A stretch of DNA of 17,109 nt from Gemmatimonadota bacterium (lineage in GTDB: Bacteria > Latescibacterota > UBA2968 > UBA8231). The stretch lies in contig JAPOZF010000788.1 of assembly GCA_026706165.1 (NCBI GenBank), forward strand, positions 1 to 17,109, in the 5' to 3' direction. Each line of letters starts with the position of its first letter. The stretch's first letter is position 1. The position numbers were made by a program, and so were the translations under genes. Shown here piece after piece: positions 6,498-12,228 of this stretch. The notes beneath the pieces are model-generated. The model saw only the letters and a list, made by a program, of their open reading frames with translations, had not been told where the DNA came from and searched no databases.

Positions 6498-7355
6498 TCA
6501 CGAAACCCTGACCCTGCCCCCGGTTGCCAGGGATTTCTCCAGCGCCTCGAGGACCGCGACCGGAACCAGCATGCTTTCCATGGTCTCCTCGGTCCTGCCG
6601 GTCCGGAACATCCGCACGAAGGAGCGAACCCCGGGGAAAAAGAAATCCTCGTCGTAGCCGATGGCCTGGTCGATTCGGCCCCTGGCCCCGATGACGCTCA
6701 GGTGAAAGGTGCCTCCCCCCTCCCCCATCAGGTGCATTGCAGCCATCCTGCCGTCCTTGAAGGTCAGGGTGGCAAGGTGGTTATTCCGGGACCCCTTCAC
6801 GACCTGGGCATGGCCGACCCCGTAACCGAGCAGCCGCAAGATCATCTCCACCTGGTGGATTCCGTAGAAAAAAATCCCTCCGTACTTGGAGGCGATATCA
6901 CAGGGTCCGGTGCAGACCGCGGCGTGGATCTCACCCAGCCTGCGCACCTGCTTCTTCAAGGCCACGAACGCGGACTGCATGGGCATGACCGAAAAGGAAC
7001 AGACCGGAACTCCCAACTCGGCCGCCCGCACCAGGAAGCGCCTGCCCCCGGATCTGCTGCAGCAGAACGGCTTGTCGAAGAAGATGGGCAACCCGGCTTC
7101 GAGAAGAGGTTTTGCCGCAGGCAGGTGGTGCCTGCCGTGAATGTGGTCGACCACGACTGCGTCCACGGCCCCGATCAAGTCCTCGGGCTTTCTGGCGATA
7201 TGGGGAATGCCGCCCGCAGCCGCCGCCTCCCGCGCCGCTGACAGGGTCCTGCCGCATACGTGGCTTACCCGGACGCCGCGGATCCTCCGCTGCAGGTTTA
7301 CGATTTCGCAGAGCTGCGCGGTGTGCGTCTCCGCCCCGACAACGCCGATGTTCAT
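6498..7355 (-). CDS. Gfo/Idh/MocA-family NAD(P)-dependent oxidoreductase
   Basis: The 285-residue product starts with a Rossmann strand (MNIGVVGAETHTAQL). It carries the family's catalytic lysine motif in the form FFDKPF (EKP in most members) and a later GIHQVEMILRLLG segment with the conserved active-site His. Family members oxidise or reduce sugars, inositols and sugar acids. The nucleotide loop reads GVVGAETH instead of the usual GxGxxG/A, and the protein is shorter than the 330-390 residues usual for the family; both suggest a divergent subgroup. The start is ATG 7355, with GGAG about 8 bases upstream. It is the first gene of the oxidoreductase-transporter-kinase cluster. An imperfect inverted repeat (TTTGACCC...GGGTAAA, about 7443-7463) upstream may be an operator. 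Confidence 0.8.
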   Translation of the reverse strand: MNIGVVGAETHTAQLCEIVNLQRRIRGVRVSHVCGRTLSAAREAAAAGGIPHIARKPEDLIGAVDAVVVDHIHGRHHLPAAKPLLEAGLPIFFDKPFCCSRSGGRRFLVRAAELGVPVCSFSVMPMQSAFVALKKQVRRLGEIHAAVCTGPCDIASKYGGIFFYGIHQVEMILRLLGYGVGHAQVVKGSRNNHLATLTFKDGRMAAMHLMGEGGGTFHLSVIGARGRIDQAIGYDEDFFFPGVRSFVRMFRTGRTEETMESMLVPVAVLEALEKSLATGGRVRVS

Positions 7356-7511
7356 GCGGATTCTCCGGAAAAGACAGGAGGTTCGACCGTTTGAGCAGGC
7401 TCCCTCAGCAAGCCAGTTTCAATTTCCTGCGGGGAGCGGCGATTTGACCCATGACGGGTAAATTTACTTCAGCGTACCGCATGCCATAAAGAAACCTGGG
7501 AGGTGTTCATC

Positions 7512-8435
7512 ATGTGGAATACCCTGCGCACAATCACTCTGACTGCAGTTTCTGCTTCCCTGAGCTCCGCCCACGTCGGGGACCGCGTGGTGCCCATATT
7601 CGAGATTCCGGAGGAGTCGTTCTCCGAGATCGACATCCATGACGGAGACATAGAGGACTGGCTCAACGTGATTGGCGAACCTTCCCTGACAGGCCTCGAT
7701 CTGACGGCGTTGATCGAGGATCCCAATAAGGGAATCACCAATGCCCCTGGGGAAGAGTATGATCCAAGCGACCTCGACTTCCGCATATGGCTGGCGTGGC
7801 ATCGAGGGCTCAACCGGATCTATTTGGCGGCGGAAGGAGTGGATGATGTCCTGGTCGAGCCGGATGATGATGATGAATTGTACTGGGACGGGGTGGTCAT
7901 ATTGCATATCGACGGCGATCATTCCGGGGGGGTTTACAATTTCAAAGATGGAGACGAGAGCCAGTGGCAGAGTGTCCAGGGCTTCGTTGGTGGACCCATG
8001 GGCTATTGGGTGGAACGACATGTCCGATATCCTGAGTACTGTAAAATTGGAAGCCCTGAGACCACCTGTTGGTTTAAAGCCCCCCCCTTCGCCGACCTGG
8101 GCGGGGCAACTTATGGCGAAAACCCGACTGTCTGGATGACGGAGGTGTACGCTACCCCTTTCGACCGGTTGGTTCCGGACAGCGCTGAGGAAACGGTGGT
8201 TTCGGAACTGCTGCCTGGGAAGATAATTGGGCTGATGTTAGTGGTAACCGATGACGATAACCCTCCGGCTCGGGATCGTGAGGCAACCTTTACTATTCCG
8301 CCCATTGACCCCGATTCCCCCACCCCGGGGCCGGTGGAGTTTGCCGACGGCCTTCTTGTCCCCGTTGGTGGATTGGCAGGAAGCGCCGTGGAGTCCGTCA
8401 CCTGGGGGCGCATCAAGGCTTCGCTCCAGCCCTGA
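7512..8435 (+). CDS. Secreted CBM9/DOMON-like protein of unknown function
   Basis: The 307-residue product has an N-terminal signal-like segment (MWNTLRTITLTAVSASLSSA), then HVGDRVVPIFEIP. A beta-rich domain follows, with DIHDGDIEDWLNVIGEPSLT, DPSDLDFRIWLAWHRGLNRI and DGVVILHIDGDHSGG. 'DG...DW' followed by a '.R..LAWD...LY.A..V.D' strand pattern is characteristic of CBM9-like/DOMON carbohydrate- or heme-binding beta-sandwiches. Similar proteins, as I recall, occur in large secreted families of Latescibacterota and relatives. The start is ATG 7512, with GGGAGG (7498-7503) 8 bases upstream; GTG 7503 is less likely. Base composition is lower in GC than the neighbours (one counted 60-base line is 50 percent against 75 percent in larE), which suggests transfer or relaxed codon use. 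Confidence 0.65.
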   Translation: MWNTLRTITLTAVSASLSSAHVGDRVVPIFEIPEESFSEIDIHDGDIEDWLNVIGEPSLTGLDLTALIEDPNKGITNAPGEEYDPSDLDFRIWLAWHRGLNRIYLAAEGVDDVLVEPDDDDELYWDGVVILHIDGDHSGGVYNFKDGDESQWQSVQGFVGGPMGYWVERHVRYPEYCKIGSPETTCWFKAPPFADLGGATYGENPTVWMTEVYATPFDRLVPDSAEETVVSELLPGKIIGLMLVVTDDDNPPARDREATFTIPPIDPDSPTPGPVEFADGLLVPVGGLAGSAVESVTWGRIKASLQP

Positions 8436-8470
8436 CTCTTGTGGGCCCGGCGCGTGGGTTGGTCGGGTAC

Positions 8471-8502
8471 AAAAAGAAAGGAGGCCCTCGAAAAGGGCCT
8501 CC
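8471..8502 (-). terminator. Intrinsic terminator after tRNA-Asp
   Basis: GGAGGCCC (8480-8487) and GGGCCTCC (8495-8502) form a perfect 8-pair stem with a 7-base loop. On the minus strand it is followed by a T-rich tract (complement of 8471-8479). It lies just beyond the tRNA 3' end. No T-run follows on the plus strand, so it would not efficiently end the 7512-8435 gene. Confidence 0.8.
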
Positions 8503-8510
8503 TCGAAAAC

Positions 8511-8589
8511 TGGCGGGACCGACGGGACTCGAACCCGCGACCTCCGGCGTGACAGGCCGGCGTTCTGAACCAAACTGAACTACGATCCC
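8511..8589 (-). tRNA. tRNA-Asp (anticodon GTC)
   Basis: On the minus strand the full cloverleaf can be drawn in 79 bases. The acceptor stem pairs GGGATCG with CGGTCCC; the D arm has the GTTC/GAAC stem; the anticodon stem pairs CCGGC with GCCGG around the loop CTGTCAC (anticodon GTC); a 5-base variable region follows; the T arm carries TTCGAGT; the discriminator is G and CCA is encoded. It has its own promoter and terminator. Confidence 0.95.
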
Positions 8590-8610
8590 GTTTTCTTGCG
8601 CGACCTCCGA

Positions 8611-8639
8611 AACCTACGGGAGGGGTCGGAGGTTGTCAA
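8611..8639 (-). promoter_or_regulatory. Promoter of tRNA-Asp
   Basis: On the minus strand TTGACA (8639-8634), a 17-base spacer and TAGGTT (8616-8611) lie about 22 bases before the mature tRNA. A perfect 8-base inverted repeat (8603-8610 with 8626-8633) overlaps the spacer and the predicted start. Confidence 0.5.
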
Positions 8640-8645
8640 TCTCGC

Positions 8646-9182
8646 TCAACCCCCTCCGGCGTGCTCCCTGTCCCACGCCTCCCCCTCCTTCCTTATCCGC
8701 TTCAGAGCCCCGCGGATCAGGCTGCGCTTGAGGGGCGGCAGGTAGTCGATGAACAGCTTGCCGTCGAGGTGGTCTATCTCGTGTTGCAGCACGCGGGCGT
8801 AGAACCCCTCGGCCTCGAACCGGTAGGTCTCGCCGTTGACGTCGGTGCTGTCGATCTCGATCTCGGTGTAACGGGAAACGTCACCGTAGAGCTCCGGTAT
8901 GCTCAGGCACCCCTCCTCGGCGACGGCCTCGCCGGAGGCCTTGACGACAGCGGGGTTGATCAGCGCCAGGGGGGGCTTGTCCGCCTCGACCGCGGAGACG
9001 TCGACGACGATCACCCGCCTCGACACTCCGATCTGCGGGGCCGCGAGCCCGACCCCTTCCGCTTCCGCAAGCGAGTCGAACAGGTCCTCGACGAGGCCGG
9101 CGACCTCGCTGTCGACCGCGGCTACCGGGGCGGCGACGCGGCGCAGGACTTTGGCGCCGTACTTGACGATCTCGCGGTTCAC
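8646..9182 (-). CDS. def: Peptide deformylase
   Basis: The 178-residue product has all three peptide deformylase motifs: GVGLAAPQ (residues 43-50), EGCLSIP (90-96, metal ligand C92) and QHEIDH (133-138, ligands H134 and H138, catalytic E135). The enzyme removes the formyl group from the N-terminal methionine of new proteins in the cytoplasm. The start is GTG 9182, giving the standard N-terminus (VNREIVKYGAKVLRR); an upstream extension of the frame to 9338 runs into larE and does not resemble the family. AGGA lies 6 bases before the GTG, inside one arm of an inverted repeat that spans the whole larE-def gap, so its translation may be controlled by folding. It has no fmt next to it, which is less usual. 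Confidence 0.93.
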   Translation of the reverse strand: MNREIVKYGAKVLRRVAAPVAAVDSEVAGLVEDLFDSLAEAEGVGLAAPQIGVSRRVIVVDVSAVEADKPPLALINPAVVKASGEAVAEEGCLSIPELYGDVSRYTEIEIDSTDVNGETYRFEAEGFYARVLQHEIDHLDGKLFIDYLPPLKRSLIRGALKRIRKEGEAWDREHAGGG

Positions 9183-9183
9183 G

Positions 9184-9275
9184 AGTGTCCTGTCTTGGAA
9201 CCAGATTGCAACAATCGGCCGCGAGCCGGGACGAATCTGCCGAAGAACGGCAGGATATCGACGGGACAGGACACT
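9184..9275. repeat. Inverted-repeat-bounded spacer between larE and def
   Basis: AGTGTCCTGTC (9184-9194) and GACAGGACACT (9265-9275) are perfect 11-base inverted copies about 90 bases apart. Inside them CTGCCG (9237-9242) and CGGCAG (9248-9253) form a second hairpin with a 5-base loop. In the def mRNA the repeat arm next to the start codon contains the AGGA ribosome site, and the other arm overlaps the larE stop codon. No target-site duplication is seen, so a small mobile element (MITE or REP-like) is only one option; a regulatory RNA structure is the other. Confidence 0.6.
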
Positions 9276-10263
9276 ATGGGAGGGGATCGAGGTCGACGGA
9301 GACGTAGCGGGCTCCGGCTGCCTCGAGCGGCTCGACAAGGGCGGCGCGCGTTGCTTCCGCGGCGAAGCGTCCGGCCCCGGAAGCGCTCACCCGCACCAGG
9401 GTGACCTCCCGGTGCTCTTCCACCTGCCCCGTCCCGATACCGGCCTGCACCAGGGCTGTCCGCGCCGCTTCGGCCAGGGACCCGTTCGCGGGGGCCGCGG
9501 CGCTCCCCTTCTTCTTCAACACCTCGTTGAGGCTGCCGGAGCGGAAGCCGCGCAGGTCGGCGGCGGCGAACCTGTACCCGATTTCGGTGAGGGCGCCATG
9601 TATCCTGCGGCGCAGCCCCGCGTCGGGGAGCAGCCGGTCGAGGTCGGCCGCGGGCAGCTCGATGCGGGCGGCGTCGGTGTGGTGGCGCACCCGCAGCTGC
9701 TCGAAACCGAGCCCGCGCAGAAAAGCCTCGGCGCGGTCGACCATGCGCAGGCCCTCGGCGGTAACCGGGGTGCCGTAGGGAAAGCGGGAGGAAAGGCAGG
9801 CCATGGCCGGCCGGTTCCAGACCGGCAGCCCCCAGGCCCTGGCGAGGTCGCGGACGTCCTGCTTGCCGAGGCCGGCCTCCTGCAGCGGGGCCCGCACCCC
9901 GTACTCCCGGGCGGCCTGCGCGCCGGGGCGGAAGTCGCCGGCGTCGTCGCGGTTCTGCCCGTAGAGAATGGCGTCGGCCCCGAGCTCGGCGGCCATGCGC
10001 TGCATGTGGGTGAAGAGCTCCTGCTTGCAGAAGTAACAGCGGTTGACCGGGTTGCTGGCGTAGTCGGGGTTCTGCAGCTCGGAGGTGCGCACCACCTCGT
10101 GGCGGATGCCGAAGCCGCGCATCAGCCCGCTTGCGGCCTCGAGCTCTCCGCTGGCGTAGCTCTCGGAATCGGCCGTTACGGCGATGGCGTTCTCTCCCAG
10201 GACGCGGTGAGCGGCGACCGCGAGAACGGCGCTGTCGACGCCGCCTGAATAGCCGACCAGCAC
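9274..10263 (-). CDS. larE: LarE-type sulfur transferase for the nickel-pincer cofactor, with C-terminal extension
   Basis: The product carries the PP-loop ATP pyrophosphatase motif SGGVDS (residues 6-11), the LarE signature NPVNRCYFCKQELF (71-84), YGQNRDDAGDFRPG (101-114), PMACLSSRFPYGT (153-165) and FRSGSLNEVL (240-249). LarE activates the cofactor precursor P2CMN with ATP and inserts sulfur to build the NPN nickel cofactor of LarA-type racemases and epimerases. C76, C79 and C156 are all present, as in the [4Fe-4S] cluster type rather than the single-Cys sacrificial type. Normal LarE ends near residue 250; here about 79 residues follow. The called start is GTG 10263, but coding-like sequence continues upstream (TIEQKQEALEAVLRPLGR) with no standard start codon. 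larA, larB and larC are not in the window. Confidence 0.88.
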   Translation of the reverse strand: MLVGYSGGVDSAVLAVAAHRVLGENAIAVTADSESYASGELEAASGLMRGFGIRHEVVRTSELQNPDYASNPVNRCYFCKQELFTHMQRMAAELGADAILYGQNRDDAGDFRPGAQAAREYGVRAPLQEAGLGKQDVRDLARAWGLPVWNRPAMACLSSRFPYGTPVTAEGLRMVDRAEAFLRGLGFEQLRVRHHTDAARIELPAADLDRLLPDAGLRRRIHGALTEIGYRFAAADLRGFRSGSLNEVLKKKGSAAAPANGSLAEAARTALVQAGIGTGQVEEHREVTLVRVSASGAGRFAAEATRAALVEPLEAAGARYVSVDLDPLP

Positions 10264-10453
10264 GCGCCCGAGGGGGCGCAGGACAGCCTCCAGAGCTTCC
10301 TGCTTCTGCTCGATGGTGCGGGGGTTTTCTATCTCGATCCTCGCGAACGCAGCGGATCGTCAGCGGCCGCTGCGGGCTGCGGGAAAAGTCGCATTGGACG
10401 GCGAGCCGGGCAACGCGGCCAGCGATGACGCGGCCGGACCGCCCCTTTTATCG

Positions 10454-11884
10454 CTAGCCCTCGCGCACCGCGCACGGCACCAGCACCGCGTCGACCATGC
10501 CGTGCAGGACCTTCTTGTCGGCCGGGCAGACCAGGGCCTGGATGCCGGCCAGCTTCGTCTCTTCCCCGCCGGTGACGTAGTAGTACGGGCGCAGCAGCAC
10601 GCGGCCGTGCATGCGGCGGATCTCGCCGCTGAAGAAGTCGTAGTAGCTCGCCTCGAGCCGCGCCCCCTTGTGGAACTCCTGCAGGATGCACGGGCTCGTG
10701 TCGAAGCGCCCGAGCGCCGCGGCCACCGCCGCCGACCACTCCTCCTCCGGCAGGTCGTGGCCGATGGAAACGCCGCGGCTGCCGTAGGCGTCGAGGGAAA
10801 AGCCGGATGGTTTCACGACCAGCTCGCGCTCCTTCTTCGTCAGCCTCTTAAGCTCCTCCCAGCTGCCGACCTGGCGCCCCCCGACCTGCAAGCCGGAGAC
10901 CGAGGCGTGCGGCGGAACCGGCGCCGGATCGAGGATCCAGGTGCGGGGAACCAGCTCCCGCAGGGTGTCGTGGTCGCCGCCGAGCTCGCGGGACCAGAAC
11001 CCCTCGAGCCCGGGATAGTGCAGGAAAGCCAACCACATCTTCTCCTCGAGGAAGGCCTTCAAAGGCGGGGTGATGCGCACGGCGTTTCTCTTGCCGTGGT
11101 AGGTGATCAGCTCCGCCCTGGGAATGTTGGGAAGGTCGAACAGCTCGAAGAACCGGTAGACGACGTCGACGCGGAGGCCGCCGCCGGCGCGCGGCAGCAG
11201 CAGCCCCTCGTCGTCGACGGAAAGCTCCCGCGGATGGCAGCAGTAGACCGGCCTGCCGGAGCGCTCCAGCGACTCGGCGAGGAAGCACATCTCCTCGCGG
11301 TACTCCTCCGACTCGTCCGACACGACGATCGCGATAACGGGATCCTCCCGTTCCGACGCCGCGGCGACCGCCTCGTGGAACCCCTCGATCAGGCCGCCGG
11401 CGCCCCCTATGAGATCGTACCCCGCCTCGGAGTAGAGGGCGTGGATCTGCCCGGTGAAGCCGATGCCGCCGGGGACGGAGTCGAGCTCGGTTATGCGCAC
11501 CCCGTCGGCGGTGAGGACGAGATCCGGGCGCATTACGACCGGCAGCTGCGTGCGGGAGCGGTTCATGCGGCCGAAGTCGACGACCCGCTCCGGCTTGCCG
11601 CGGTCGAGGTATCGGTGCAGCCAGGACGGCTGCAACCCCTTGACGCTCTGGTGATACAGCAGGTTGCAGGCTTTCTGGAACTTCAGGAGCAGGGGGCCGA
11701 GCGACTCGAGGAACTCGAGCTGGCCCCCGGTGAGCCAGAACGGCTCCGGCGAGATGCGCCACGGCAGCCTGCTGTCGGGATGCAGCTTCGACCTGTCGCC
11801 CTCGAAAAGCCCTCCGCGGGGAGAGCTTTCGTTGATGCGCAGGCAGATCGCCTTGGGAGATGATCCGGTCGAAGTGACGGCCAT
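10454..11884 (-). CDS. Circularly permuted ATP-grasp-like protein, uncharacterised
   Basis: The 476-residue product is taken from ATG 11884; the frame is open further upstream but that part is low-complexity and not protein-like. RPDLVLTADGVRITELDSVPGG (about residues 118-138) resembles the 'RPD.....G..ieiN..pGG' segment of circularly permuted ATP-grasp (DUF404/DUF407, glutathionylspermidine-synthase-like) proteins. It is followed by VDVVYRFFELFDL (about 240), RELVVKPSGFS (about 353, a likely ATP lysine) and CILQEFHKGARLEASYYD (about 398). Such enzymes make peptide-like or amide bonds with ATP; the substrate is unknown. There is no clear ribosome site: an eight-C run sits four bases before the ATG. 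It heads the minus-strand group ATP-grasp, larE, def, with a 190-base gap to larE. Confidence 0.65.
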   Translation of the reverse strand: MAVTSTGSSPKAICLRINESSPRGGLFEGDRSKLHPDSRLPWRISPEPFWLTGGQLEFLESLGPLLLKFQKACNLLYHQSVKGLQPSWLHRYLDRGKPERVVDFGRMNRSRTQLPVVMRPDLVLTADGVRITELDSVPGGIGFTGQIHALYSEAGYDLIGGAGGLIEGFHEAVAAASEREDPVIAIVVSDESEEYREEMCFLAESLERSGRPVYCCHPRELSVDDEGLLLPRAGGGLRVDVVYRFFELFDLPNIPRAELITYHGKRNAVRITPPLKAFLEEKMWLAFLHYPGLEGFWSRELGGDHDTLRELVPRTWILDPAPVPPHASVSGLQVGGRQVGSWEELKRLTKKERELVVKPSGFSLDAYGSRGVSIGHDLPEEEWSAAVAAALGRFDTSPCILQEFHKGARLEASYYDFFSGEIRRMHGRVLLRPYYYVTGGEETKLAGIQALVCPADKKVLHGMVDAVLVPCAVREG

Positions 11885-12228
11885 GGAAGGGGGGGGTGAT
11901 GCGGCGTGTGACAGAACGGTGAAATATCGGGCACCGGGCCCGGTACGCAACCTGCCTCGGGGGATGGCCCCGAAGGCCGGAGCTATCCGAAACGAAAAGA
12001 ACGGCGGACCGCCCATCCGAAGGCGCGATGCCGACCATTGCCTCGCTGGCGGGAATCTTCCAAACGAACGGAGCATGGGTCCGCACACCCGCCGCTCGAT
12101 GCCGGCTGTCGCCTCGTAGGCCGGTTCTTTCTGCAGTACCTTGGCCCGGGTCACTTCGATCGCCAAACGCCAACCTCGGTATTCCCGTCGGCCCTGCACA
12201 TCCTCCCGACTTCCCAGGAATCGCAACC
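11885..12228. other. Divergent intergenic region, 344 bases
   Basis: This stretch separates the ATP-grasp gene (minus) from the heparinase-like gene (plus). It holds the candidate ATP-grasp promoter and palindrome described above and the G8/C8 run (11889-11896). I see no convincing plus-strand promoter. Open frames crossing it on both strands are extensions of the two flanking genes and lack protein-like composition. Confidence 0.5.
11921..11950 (-). promoter_or_regulatory. Candidate promoter of the ATP-grasp gene with a palindrome in the spacer
   Basis: On the minus strand TTGCGT (11950-11945), an 18-base spacer and TATTTC (11926-11921) are followed by a leader of about 30 bases. The spacer holds the perfect palindrome ACCGGGCCCGGT (11933-11944), which could be a repressor site. 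The -35 and -10 boxes are only moderate matches. Confidence 0.35.

Noticed and set aside
7356..7511. Search for a duplicated tRNA-Asp 3' end (att site) on the far side of the low-GC gene
   Set aside because: No stretch resembling the tRNA 3' end (TTCGAGTCCCGT) was found, and no integrase gene is present.
10313..11863. 516-codon open frame antisense to the ATP-grasp-like gene
   Set aside because: It is a shadow frame: repetitive Ala/Leu/Glu/Gln composition, no recognisable motif, and it opposes a gene with ATP-grasp motifs.
11889..11896. Eight-base G/C run before the ATP-grasp start as a phase-variation tract
   Set aside because: It is in the leader, not in coding sequence, and is short. Nothing else supports switching, and start codon choice there is itself uncertain.
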